Positions 54,191-64,000 of a DNA stretch of 64,000 nt are shown piece by piece; the first letter of the stretch is position 1, and each line of letters opens with the position of its first letter. The DNA is from Aquarana catesbeiana. Lineage: Eukaryota; Chordata; Amphibia; Anura; Ranidae. The DNA is taken from contig NC_133329.1 of NCBI RefSeq assembly GCF_042186555.1, forward strand, positions 189,383,206 to 189,447,205, in the 5' to 3' direction. The notes beneath the pieces are model-generated. The model was not told the origin of the DNA. It saw only the letters and a program-made list of their open reading frames with translations, and ran no database searches. Position numbers and translations under genes: made by a program.

Positions 54191-55195
54191 ATGACGATAG
54201 GGTAAAGCTCGAACAATGAGGATGTCTGGCTGAACCTGAGGACCAGGAGGATTTCCTGCGGCCATGGACCTGCAAACCAATGGGTGCCAAAAATAGCAGC
54301 AAAGCCTGTGGAGGCTGCTGCATCTGTTACTATATGAGGTGAGGAGGCTGAAGCTGCTGGGATGAACATGGATACGCCATTACAGTTCTCAAGAAAGTTG
54401 TCCCACATTGCTAGATCTGCAGCAGCTGCCTGGTCTAGCCTGATGGTTTAATCTGGGTCCTGTGCGTGGGAAAGGAAGACCAGGAGGCCTAGAAATGAAG
54501 GAACGCCCCTGAGGGACAATCCTCATAGCAAAGTCCAGCATGCCTAACAGGGACTGCAGCTGTCTCTTGGAGCAACTTCGTGAGGTGGTGAAGGCGTGAA
54601 TGACCGCCCTAATCCGGGACAGCTTGTCAGGGGGTAGGCTGACCTGCATAGAGCAGGTGTCAAGGGTGATTCCTAGGAAGTTGATGGACTGCGCGGGGCC
54701 TTCCAATTTATGCTCCACTATGGGCATGTTTAGGTTGCTGAACAATACCCTTAATTTGTCTGAATCTGAGGGGGCTCGTCGGGCCGTTCGATCAGCAGGA
54801 AGTTGTCCAGGTAATGGATGACATTCTGGCACTGCACCTAGTGAGTTAGGATCCAGGTGAGGGACTGAGCGAACGTATCGAAGAGCCATGGACTGCTCTT
54901 TGAGCCGAAGGTCAGTTTGGTAGCAAAGTAGTATGAATCTCTCCATATGATGCCATGTAACTGCCACAAGGCAGGTTCAATGGTTAAGAGCTTAAAAGCA
55001 TCTGAAATGCCCGCCTTGGACAGCCATGCTCCCGTGCCTATGCTAATGATGGACTGTATAGTTAAGGCAACGGACGCATATTTGAGAGAAAACTATTCGG
55101 AAGGAATCAGTGAGGGTGGGAGGAATGAGGCGCAGACAAGTCTTATACCAAATGTAATTTATTTGAGTATTTTTCCTGCACTCATGGGTAGTGTG
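54191..55195 (-). pseudogene. DIRS element: reverse transcriptase and RNase H start
   Basis: Minus strand. RT pieces: TGAWLSKAGISDAFKLLTIE, WQLHGIIWRDSYYFATKLTF, GSKSSPWLFDTFAQSLTWIL, then a stop (TAG) near 54840 and VIHYLDNFLLIE. Where active RTs have YxDD the second Asp is Asn (codon AAC). Then INFLGITLDTCSMQVSLPPD and KRQLQSLLGMLDFAMRIVPQ (thumb), and RNase H start DAAASTGFAAIFGTHWFAG and SSLFELYPIV, where the PLE composite interrupts. Several frame changes are present. Upstream it is cut by the fold-back hAT at 55196. Confidence 0.85.
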
Positions 55196-57102
55196 TAGGG
55201 ATGAGCCGAACACCCCCCTGTTCGGTTCGCACCAGAACATGCGAACAGGAAAAAAGTTTGTTCGAATGCGCGAACACCGTTAAAGTCTATGGGACACGAA
55301 CATGAATAATCAAAAGTGCTAATTTTAAAGGCTTATATGCAAGTTATTGTCATAAAAAGTGTTTGGGGACCTGGGTCCTGCCCCAGGGGACATGGATCAA
55401 TGCAAAAAAAAGTTTTAAAAACGGACGTTTTTTCAGGAGCAGTGATTTTAATAATGCTTAAATATCCCTTTAAATTTCGTAGCTGGGGGGTGTCTATAGT
55501 ATGCCTGTAAAGGGGCGCATGTTTCCCGTGTTTAGAACAGTCTGACAGCAAAATGACATTTCGAAGGAAAAAACCCATTTAAAACTACTCGCGGCTATTG
55601 CATTGCCGACAATACACATAGAAGTTAATTGATAAAAAAACGGCATGGGAATTCCCCACAGGGGAACCCCGAACCAAAATTTAATTAAAAAATGACGTGG
55701 GGGGTCCCCCTAAATTCCATACCAGGCCCTTCAGGTCCGGTATGGATATTAAGGGGAACCCCGGCCAAAATTTAAAAAAAAAATGACGTGGGGTTCCCCC
55801 TAAATTTCTGAAGGGTCTGGTATGGATTTTAAGGGGAACCCCGCGCCAAAAAAAAAAAAAAAACGGCGTGGGGTCCCCCCAAAAATCCATACCAGACCCT
55901 TATCCGAGCACGCAACCTGGCAGGCCGTAGAAAAAGAAGGGGGGACGAGAGTTCGCCCCCCCTCCTGAACCGTACCAGGCCACATGCCCTCAACATTTGG
56001 AGGGTGCTTTGGGGTAGCCCCCCAAAACACCTTGTCCCCATGTTGATGAGGACAAGGGCCTCATCCCCACAACCCTGGCCGGTGGTTGTGGGGGTCTGCA
56101 GGCCGGGGGCTTATCGGAATCTGGAAGCCCCCTTTAACAAGGGGACCCCCAGATCCTGCCCCCCCCCTGTGTGAAATGGTAAGGGGGTACTTACCCCTAC
56201 CATTTCACTAAAAAACTGTCAAAAATGTTAAAAATGACAAGGGACAGTTTTTGACAATTCCTTTATTTAAATGCTTCTTCCCCCGCCCGCAGACCCCCAC
56301 AACCACCGGCCAGGGTTGTGGGGATGAGGCCCTTGTCCTCATCAACATGGGGACAAGGTGTTTTGGGGGGCTACCCCAAAGCACCCTCCCAATGTTGAGG
56401 GCATGTGGCCTGGTACAGTTAAGGAGGGGGGCGCACTCTCGTCCCCCCCTCTTTTCCTGCAGCCTGCCAGGTTGCGTGCTCGGATAAGGGTCTGGTATGG
56501 ATTTTTGGGGGGACCCCACGCCATTTTTTTTTTTTTTTTGGCGTGGGGTTCCCCTTAAAATCCATACCAGACCTGAAGGGTCTGGTATGGAATTTAGGGG
56601 GAACCCCACTTCATTTTTTTTTTAAATTTTGGTTCGGGGTTCCCCTGTGGGGAATTCCCATGCCGTTTTTATCAATGAACTTCTATGTGTATTGTCGGTA
56701 ATGCAATAGCCGCGAGTAGTTTTAAATGGGTTTTTTCCTTCGAAATGCCATTTTGCTGTCAGACTGTTCTAAACACGGGAAACATGCGCCCCTTTACAGG
56801 CATACTATAGACACCCCCCAGCTACGAAATTTAAAGGAATATTACACTTTTATTGTTTGACTTTAAGCATTATTAAAATCACTGCTCCTGAAAAAACGTC
56901 CGTTTTTAAAACTTTTTTTTGCATTGATCCATGTCCCCTGGGGCAGGAACCGGGTCCCCAAACACTTTTTATGACAATAACTTGCATATTAAAATTAGCA
57001 CTTTTAATTTCTCCCATAGACTTTTAAAGGGTGTTCCGCGGCATTCGAATTTGCCGCGAACACCCCAAATTGTTCGCTGTTCAAACTCGAAGCTCATCCC
57101 TA
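55196..57102. mobile_element. 1.9-kb fold-back hAT, centre deleted
   Basis: Starts TAGGGATGAGC, ends GCTCATCCCTA. The flanks are GTAGTGTG (55188-55195) and GTGATGTG (57103-57110), an 8-bp duplication with two changes. The arms match the 3.03-kb element but in the other orientation. The join near 56278-56281 brings a left-arm centre word (ATTTAAATGCTTCTTC) directly to a right-arm word (CCCGCCCGCAGACCCCC), so about 1.1 kb including the palindrome centre is missing. It splits DIRS between gag and RT. Confidence 0.92.
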
Positions 57103-57110
57103 GTGATGTG

Positions 57111-58001
57111 GGGTAGGGTGATGAGCCCCCTGTGGAATCCGGAGATAAACCCGGGGACCAGAAATAGTGCATATGTGGGTGATGGGTGAGAGGAAGGGTA
57201 GAACTCCAGCCATCGTACATTCACCCGGCTCAGTCAGGATCAGTTGGGACGCTTGAGGTTGCATGTGTTCTTGGGATGAGCTCTATGACAGTTGACACAA
57301 ATGTGGAGTAGTCGGCATTGGTTGAAGCTGCAGGTGCCATAGTTGAAGTTGTTGCAGATAGGTGTCTTGCTAAGTAGCTGGACAGGCCGTCCAAACTTGT
57401 CCACCTGAGGATGTTGCATAGGGGCAGGCATGCCTTGAGCGGCACTAGAGATAGAGGGGAAGGTCAAGGAACATCTGGTGTCCATGTCAGACCACCAGTT
57501 TGTCATGTGCGTGGAGAACTGGCGAACGTCGCAAAGTGGGGAACGCAGACCCGCAAAGTGGTGGCCGAACGACTCAGTGTCTACGATGCTCCAATTCATG
57601 CTGTTTTGGAACTGGGCGAGTTTGGCTGCAGCTCTGGCTGCGAACTAGCGGTGGTAGTCGAAAAACACAGAGAATCCGTATTTGTACCCTAAGTCAACCA
57701 CGGCATGGAGGTACAAATCCATCTCTTCCCTCGGCCGAGCACAACATGTCCCTAAACAAACTCGATGATCAACAGTTTCTGATTGAGCCTGGGGTCTTTG
57801 ACCTTCAGAACCATGGACACATCCCCCCCAGGCATAGGATTTATTCTCGGCCAGATCATGGACTGAGATGAGCAGGGAGGCTAGGTTAACATCCTTTCCC
57901 TCCAGGATATCCTTCCTGATGCCAGCAGGGACGAGGTGTGCAGGAAAAATAGTGGAACTAGTGTCCGGCATACCTGTGGATGGTAGTGCCAAGATGGGCA
58001 C
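57111..58001 (-). pseudogene. DIRS element: gag-like protein
   Basis: Minus strand, one frame. It contains LVPAGIRKDILEGKDVNLAS, LYLHAVVDLGYKYGF and FFDYHR, then a TAG near 57646 followed by FAARAAAKLAQFQNSMNW, then PICNNFNYGTCSFNQCRLLH and ICVNCHRAHPKNTC, a Cys/His zinc-knuckle-like region for nucleic-acid binding. It is the typical capsid-like first gene of DIRS retroelements of fish and frogs. The order gag, RT, RNase H, recombinase on one strand confirms that the three pieces are one element. Confidence 0.8.
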
Positions 58002-58392
58002 TGTGACCGTATCTAGGTGGGGTCACCGCTGGGCACACCTCTAAGACTCCTACTCTCACCTGCACGTCGGCGACTGCTGCGGTCAGCATGCCAATCATGG
58101 TGGGCAGCTGGATGAGAGCTGAGGAGATGGACTGCAGGGAAGCCTGCTGTGTGCCCAGTGCAGCTGGTGTTGGGAATTACAGCCTGAATAATGCGGCTTT
58201 CCTGGCCGTGGCAAGGTAGGGAATGGCCCTACGCCACAGCTGTGCTGTGAGCTTTGGGATAGTCCATCCCCTGAGGGACTAAGTGCTGTTTGGCTCTGAA
58301 TCTGCAGTGGGTGACAGAGGGGCGGAGGCAAGGTCCTCACTGCTAAACTGTGACATGACTCCAGTTATAGTGAGAAAAGGGGGGGTGTATGT
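58002..58392. other. Probably DIRS 5' region
   Basis: Upstream of gag on the minus strand, ends near the piggyBac-type TTAA. Short Leu/Ser/Pro frames only. The DIRS terminal repeat was not identified. Confidence 0.35.
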
Positions 58393-58625
58393 TTAACCCC
58401 TTCCCGGGCGCGCTATAGCCGAATGATGGCTACAGCACGAACCTACATTGGAGAGAAGGCGTCAATAGACGTCCACCCCTTCCCTCGCTCCCCGCGCGCC
58501 CTCGCGAGCGTGCATGGGGAAAAATCTGTGCTGGCCGTGTCCCTTGGACACAGCCAATCACAGATTGTGATAAGTATGTGTGAGTCACTGGCGCAAAGTA
58601 ACTATACTGCGTTTTGAATTAAAAA
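58393..58625 (+). repeat. piggyBac-type end, truncated
   Basis: TTAA (58393-58396) then CCCCTTCCCGGGCGCGCTATAG. This is another frog piggyBac-like terminus style, different from CCACTTSCCGACC. The AATTAAAAAATTAAAA run near 58617 may mark its loss of homology. No right end seen. Confidence 0.45.
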
Positions 58626-59453
58626 ATTAAAATTAAAAAATTGGTTGCTGCAATCAAAGAGATCCACCAGTGAGTGGAAAAAATAAAAATAAGAATAATG
58701 TTGACTGCGCTACCCCAATACCTTAAAGTCAGATACACCACTTTTTTGAGTCATATGTATAACAAAATTATTAGCAAAAAACATATATAAAAAAAAAATG
58801 TGTATATGTAAATATATAAATTATACAATGATATATGATCGTTTCATCTTTCATCTTATCCGTGATACTAAAACAACCAAACAAACCCTAAATATATTCC
58901 AGCATAAAATCAATATATACATCCAAAATATCAAGCTTTTTATATTTATTTAAATTTATACAAGGGTTTCGTTGGAAACTGTCCTTAGTGAATATATTAT
59001 TCTTGTGCTTTTAAATTAATCATCCGTGATTCCTTGTGACAAGTTCACCACTTCAATGACAACACCACCACCACATGGATTGGCCACTCACCAGATGCTG
59101 GTATAAATGCGCCTTTGGTTTATTTAGACGGGATAACCACTCCACCTGCAACGTCTATCCTTGCTGACCCCAATATACTATGGGCATACAATATCCATCC
59201 TCATAGAAAAACAAACAGCAATCATTGCGCAGTATGTCAATGCTGTTTATTTAAAATAGATTTAAAAAAGAGAGTATACACTCACATTTTTTGGTGCCCA
59301 TGAGCCGGCACCAAGCTATTCCAGCAGTTTAAAATAAAATGGGTGTAGAAATGTCGTCGTATACTACCTAAGCTGACGTGCGGTGCAAGCCTCGTTTTCA
59401 CCCAGCTTGCGGTTCAAACCTCACTCTCGCGCGGCTGAAAGTGACGTAGTGAC
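58626..59453. other. No recognisable gene
   Basis: AT-rich with ATATA stretches (58780-58830), then mixed sequence. CACCACCACCACATGG near 59064. No family recognised. Confidence 0.35.
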
Positions 59454-60205
59454 TGTTAGCGAAATTTGGCTGCACACAGAGCACACAGCCAAATCTCCTG
59501 TTTCTAATCATAATAACAATTTCGTCTAATGATATAAATGCATCTCACCTTTTGATCATATGTCTCTCCTCTGGTCCAGCTCATCCTCTGGTGTGTGCCT
59601 CATGCTTACAAATAGAATCACAACCTCATGCTTCCAGTTCCAAAAACACACTGCCGCCAGCCTGTCTCAGCTGTCTGAGTGAGCCACTTTATTAGCATAT
59701 CAATAGGAAGTCCCGAAGCTTGAGGGTTCGGCCTCCAACAGCCAAACACACCTCTTACAAAGCTTGTGACCTCACAGGATGTAAGTGACCATATAAGGAT
59801 TTAACAACAGAACACAAAACAACCAATTACTACAATATACTAAATGACGATGACTAAAGTTCCTTGTGCATGGGATATTATCTGCAGGTGTACGTCATGG
59901 CACCCCAAACATGTTGATCAGGCATACCAGGGGTGACAAGAGCAAATCACCGCTAAACCGATAATGTCTTTGCTGAGTGAACGCATCCCCACCAGACGAT
60001 CGTTCTATGCATTGCACAGGGGCCCTTTGCTGGCGGACATGCCCTCTCTCCGCAAACACTTCTCTCCAAACACCAGGAAGTTTTCCACTACCTAACAGGT
60101 CTCAGCCAGCGTCAGTCTGCCCCAGTCAGCTCTTTAGAGCGTGCTGTGATTGAACACACACTGGGAGACTTATGACAATACATTAATATAAAATTTTCCA
60201 CAACA
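59454..60205 (-). repeat. Retroviral-type LTR, 752 bp
   Basis: Minus orientation: starts TGTTGTGGAAAATT at 60205 and ends CGCTAACA at 59454, so TGTT..AACA ends. Inside are a TATA-like CTTATATGG near 59795 and a polyadenylation signal AATAAAG at 59687-59693, in the right order. A polypurine tract directly precedes the start. This fits the 3' LTR of an endogenous retrovirus. Only one LTR is in the window. Confidence 0.65.
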
Positions 60206-60220
60206 GTCCCTCCTCTTGTC
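60206..60220 (-). promoter_or_regulatory. Polypurine tract before the LTR
   Basis: Minus strand GACAAGAGGAGGGAC, immediately followed by the LTR start TGTTGTGG. This is the plus-strand primer site of retroviral reverse transcription. Confidence 0.65.
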
Positions 60221-61339
60221 ATATGATCCCATGTGTCCATCGATGAATCCTGATCTTCTTCTTAGTCCATAAAAAGTAAAACACGGCTTGACATGTAGAC
60301 TCTGTTGGAGATGACGTGGTGAGCTGTAGTAGTCGCCGGTCGGTCTGGGATCCTCTGTGTCTTGTACGTGGGTCGGGCTTCGGGGCATCTCATCAGGGAA
60401 GATGTGGTCATCTGCTCAGGCTCTGGTCACGCGTCCAATCAGGCAACAGGAGCACCTCATCATGGCATATAGAAGGAATAGAAACAAAAACAACATGAGT
60501 ATATATACCCCTACTTCCTTCACTATGATCCGCTGCAAGATAAAAATTAAATCTCCCACGATTCCCAACCCCTTAAAAAGGACTCCAACCTTCACTATCT
60601 ATAGCTCTGGCTTTGCCTTGCAGGGATCTAAACCTTATCCATATGGGCCTGAACGTTGTCACTACTATCCCCCAATCCAGATATAACAATCTTTACTTAT
60701 GAATTCCCAGAAACCCCCTTGGACTGTGGGAACTTCCTTGTAGCTTCAACAGTTACATGAAAACATCTCATCCTCTATGGATGAGAAATTGTTCAAGCGT
60801 TTCATAAGCTCAAGCCCCCGCCGTGTACAAGCAATTCCCTTCCGGCTGTCCCTGCCATTCTTACCTTCTCTCACGCCATCAGATCCTTACGATTGGCTGC
60901 GACATAAGATGCTGGGACGAATTTCACCAGCACACATGAACCTCTTGCCTTACGGGAAATTACCTTATAAGCTGTTGATCCGCATTAATACCAAACTACA
61001 GTTGAGGCACACTTGTGGGCTACCTAATTATCCCGATACCAAAGCTGGCAAGAACCAGAGTTTTTGTTAAAATTATAATTAATTTTACCCTCTAGAAATG
61101 TTCTGTTAAGTTCCTTTGACAAGTGTCTGTTTGGATTTTACTAGTTTGTCAAAACTCCTCACACCAATATGAACGTCACATATAGCATGTACCGCCGTCA
61201 TCGCTGGGGCACCAATACCCGACCATGTGTCCTGTTCTCTTTCTTAGCTAGTTGGGATGCTTTTCATCGTTACCCTTGCCAAAATTTATTAAACAAAAAA
61301 TATAAATGAACAAAGATGCTCCTCTACTCTTTTGTGGTT
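60221..61339 (-). other. Decayed retroviral interior, unassigned
   Basis: Between the polypurine tract and the pol scraps one expects env. I see no env frame, only short broken frames on both strands. Probably heavily deleted; about 1.1 kb is too short for a full env. Confidence 0.35.
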
Positions 61340-61768
61340 GATCCGCTTCTTGCAGTGGCTGGTGTGGTCTCATCCCTCAAGCTTCTTTACAATGACCCAG
61401 TCACCTGGTTGGGAAGAATGTAAACTGGTTATTGTGTTAGGGTCCTGGATGGACTCGTGAACCCTGTGGTGGACCTTTTGAAGTTCATGTTACAGTGATT
61501 GCACCCACCCCATCAGCTGAGAATGTAGGTGACAGCTAATGAGGAAAGTACAACTCTGTTTTTGGTTGACCTTCAAACAAACCTCATATGACAATAACCC
61601 AGACATCGGGACTGTGGTCACTGCATAACCTGTGCGTGGCTTACCATCCGGGGTGTAATACCTGGAACCAGTGACAAAAAGGTTCTTAGCATCTGGGATG
61701 GGAGCCTCTTTCATCAGACTGCTGCTTGCTGAATCAAATTCCATCAAAGAAAGAAAGTCTTGGCACAA
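61340..61768 (-). pseudogene. Endogenous retrovirus pol scraps (RNase H, integrase C-terminus)
   Basis: The minus-strand frame 61768-61490 has NLFVTGSRYYTPDGKPRTG, the start of a retroviral RNase H domain. The family normally has Asp in the position where this copy has Thr, so a catalytic residue is absent. About 70 bp further a frame with QPGDWVIVKKL resembles the C-terminal domain of a gamma-type integrase. The two are much closer than in an intact pol, so a large deletion joined them. Orientation agrees with the LTR and polypurine tract. Confidence 0.6.
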
Positions 61769-63789
61769 ACTTGGTTAGAATTACAAAGGTTAGTATTGTT
61801 GGTTTGAAAATGTGTCATTCTCACCACTATCATCCCCCCTTTTCTTCCCTCCTCATTACAAACTGGAGGAAGACATGCAGGGTTTAGAATGGTGCAGAAT
61901 AAAACAGTGAAATAGCCTATGATACTTTTACCTTCTTATACACCTGTACACACACTTTCAGAAACTCTTTGGACCTGAAAAGATACTTATAAACAAAAGT
62001 TATTACTCTATCCTTCAAAGAATGGTAAACAATACAATATTCATGTACATTGGTAAATTGTCACTGACATTCCACAAAACCGATAATAACTAAACCCTCT
62101 GTAAATCTTACTTTCACGTTTGTTTGTTTTTTTTTTTTCTAAAATACAACAGCCGCGACACGCAAGAGGGCTGTCACAGGAGGTTCAAACATCTTGTTAC
62201 CACATACAAACAATGAGACAAAGAAAAACATTTAGCTACAAATGTGGGGGAGATATTTCATAGTTCCCAAAAACGAAAAATGAAAAAAAAAATAAAAACG
62301 ACCAGATGGAATGCTGCCTTCACTCTTTTAGTGATATAAAAAGAATACAATTTGAAAAGCACGAGAGCATTTCGAAATCTTTGCATGGACCAGCCACACA
62401 AAGTTCAAAAACAGGCCTGTGTATTTTTAATCACACAAAACGTGTACTACGCATCCATCAACTCACTCAACATTACAGATTTCTGAAGCCGCAGTCGCGC
62501 AACATCAACTCTAGAGGGATACCCAAAATAGTATCCTTGGACCACCTATGTCAATCTTTCTGGGGTTTAATGGCCTTTTTCCTCAGAACTAGACTCCACA
62601 TGCTCTTGTGCATCCGTCTGACTGTGGGAAGCCTCGCATTCGTTCCCTTACACGGACTGCCATTGCCCGTGGCGATTCAAATCGGCTTATCGTCTTATCC
62701 CTGAGTCCAGGGAAACCCTTGCACCACTTTCGGAGACCACTGCCCGGTGTCTTCTTACACGGTGGATTGACAGACTACAAATTAGTCACTCAACTAGAAA
62801 TACTAAAATGAGGCATCAACTCTATGGCTTGTTGTCCCAACACTTTTGGCACGGAACTACAGAGTACCACTCTTTTAACAACCAAACTATTAACTATGTC
62901 AAATGATTCGCCAACAACCACAGATCAACCCTCGAATTATGTCTCAACCCCTCACAGTGTATGCATACACAAGCGCATTGCGCTGTACACTGCGTCGCCA
63001 GACAAATATACACAGAGCACTTTTGCCTGCTTTTTTTTTTTTCACAACACTACAGCTTCTCTCTGTACCTAGATATTACAACAATAACGTGGATGCCTCC
63101 TGTTTGCTCCCTACCGAAAACTGTATTACAGTATAAAACTTAATATAATATAAAAATGATTTTGTCCTTCCAAACACAAGTCAAAAGACCCCAAGCCCCT
63201 CCCACCAACTTCCTGTTGCACACCTGAGTAGGGAGGGGGAGGGGAAGCCTTGAATAGCTTCATATTTTGTCTATCAAAACATTAGACATCTTCACTAGAA
63301 ACATAAACTTCTTTAAAACAATTGGAATCAAATTTAAAACACTTTCAAACGCCAGTATTTTCCCATTGTCCTTCCGAGTACAAATCTCATTTGCTTGTGT
63401 GATACTCCAAGCTCCCCCCCACCAACTTCCTGTTGATACATAAAATGCTGTGTGCCCAGCTCTAAAACCCCTCAAACTGGTTTATTTACATATCAATGTA
63501 CAGGAAAAGGGAGGGGAGGGATACTGTAGGCTAGCAAACCTTAGCTAAAGCGATACAAGCCTCAAAACAATGAATTGACCTCTGAGAAACTCCCAAACAT
63601 TAAAAAATTAAAATAACACACACTGCTGTGTACAAAAACTCAGTTAAAGCTAGTCTTGTTATCCATTGAAATTCAGTGCAAAGTAGAGATGTCACTCAAA
63701 AACCAATATTCAATACAGAAAACGCAATAGTTTCCTTGAAAAGTATGTAATAGAATTCACAAAATGGTGCATAGAAGCCAGATTGTAGC
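61769..63789. other. No recognisable gene
   Basis: AT-rich, unassigned. Two segments share CCCACCAACTTCCTGTTG (63198 and 63418), so part is repeated. Short frames only, none resembling a family. Confidence 0.35.
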
Positions 63790-64000
63790 TTAAAGCGGGG
63801 TTCCACCCAAATTTTGAACAATATCTGTATGTATTCTCTTCCTTGCCTAGATGCTGACATGCCGTTTAAAAAAATTTAAATTGCCGTAATTACCTTTTAT
63901 TTTTCTATTCTTCTTTGCACTTCCTGGTTCTCCTCCCGTGGGAGTAGGCGTGTTTCTAGCCTCTCCCAGACTCCTGGGAGCTAGTCTCAGGCTTCCCAGG
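63790..64000 (+). repeat. Interspersed repeat starting TTAAAGCGGGGTTCCACCC
   Basis: Same kind of end as the repeat on the minus strand at 21430. Contains CACTTCCTGGTTCTCC and a GGGAGTCTGGGAGAG-like hairpin near the window edge. The copy is cut by the end of the window. Confidence 0.55.

Noticed and set aside
60777..61070. 97-codon plus-strand frame
   Set aside because: No family resemblance; it runs against the orientation of the retroviral remnant.

Overview
The window looks like intergenic or intronic nuclear DNA of an anuran amphibian, probably a ranoid (true-frog type) with a large genome. The reasons are the mixture of piggyBac, hAT, PIF/Harbinger, Tc1, Penelope-like (PLE), DIRS and retroviral-LTR remnants, the frog-type piggyBac ends starting CCACTTSCCGACCGCC after TTAA, and introns with GT..AG borders inside a transposon gene. 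The species call is an inference. I found no host protein gene, rRNA, tRNA or CRISPR array. Every coding region I can support belongs to a mobile element, and almost all are broken.

Layout. 0-8.3 kb: hAT subterminal repeats, a decayed end of a fold-back hAT, a spliced MADF-domain gene of PIF/Harbinger type (1.3-2.8 kb), then a long hAT element on the minus strand (BED finger, RNase-H-like core, C-terminal dimerisation region; 3.7-7.0 kb) with an 87-bp minisatellite upstream and its 5' end at 8311. 8.3-13.7 kb: unidentified sequence holding a second hAT (9061-11428) and a retroelement-tail fragment between two diverged direct repeats. 13.7-17.8 kb: a piggyBac element with a nearly complete transposase. 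17.8-22.7 kb: noncoding piggyBac-family repeats, one Harbinger MITE and one piggyBac MITE. 23.3-36.9 kb: two PLE copies head to head, with a 3.03-kb palindromic hAT between them. 37-44.4 kb: a palindromic hAT MITE, two minisatellites, and hAT and Tc1 scraps. 44.5-58.0 kb: one DIRS element on the minus strand (gag, RT, RNase H, tyrosine recombinase), split by a 1.9-kb fold-back hAT and by an 8.5-kb composite that itself holds two more PLEs. 58.4-64 kb: a piggyBac-type end, then an LTR and pol scraps of a degenerate endogenous retrovirus, then mostly unidentified sequence.

The window preserves several insertions together with their empty sites. Target duplications can be read directly for the 3-kb fold-back (8 bp), a MITE inside piggyBac (8 bp), a palindromic MITE (8 bp), a Harbinger MITE (TAA), the PLE composite in DIRS (5 bp) and a PLE inside that composite (about 13 bp). 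This gives a relative chronology. The most interesting signals are the giant fold-back hATs that share 48-bp ends with the coding hAT, an 80-bp perfect direct repeat around one PLE, a PLE carrying an inverted copy of its own 5' end, and hammerhead-ribozyme-like cores in PLE tails. I did not see an unknown gene system of the defence or biosynthetic kind.
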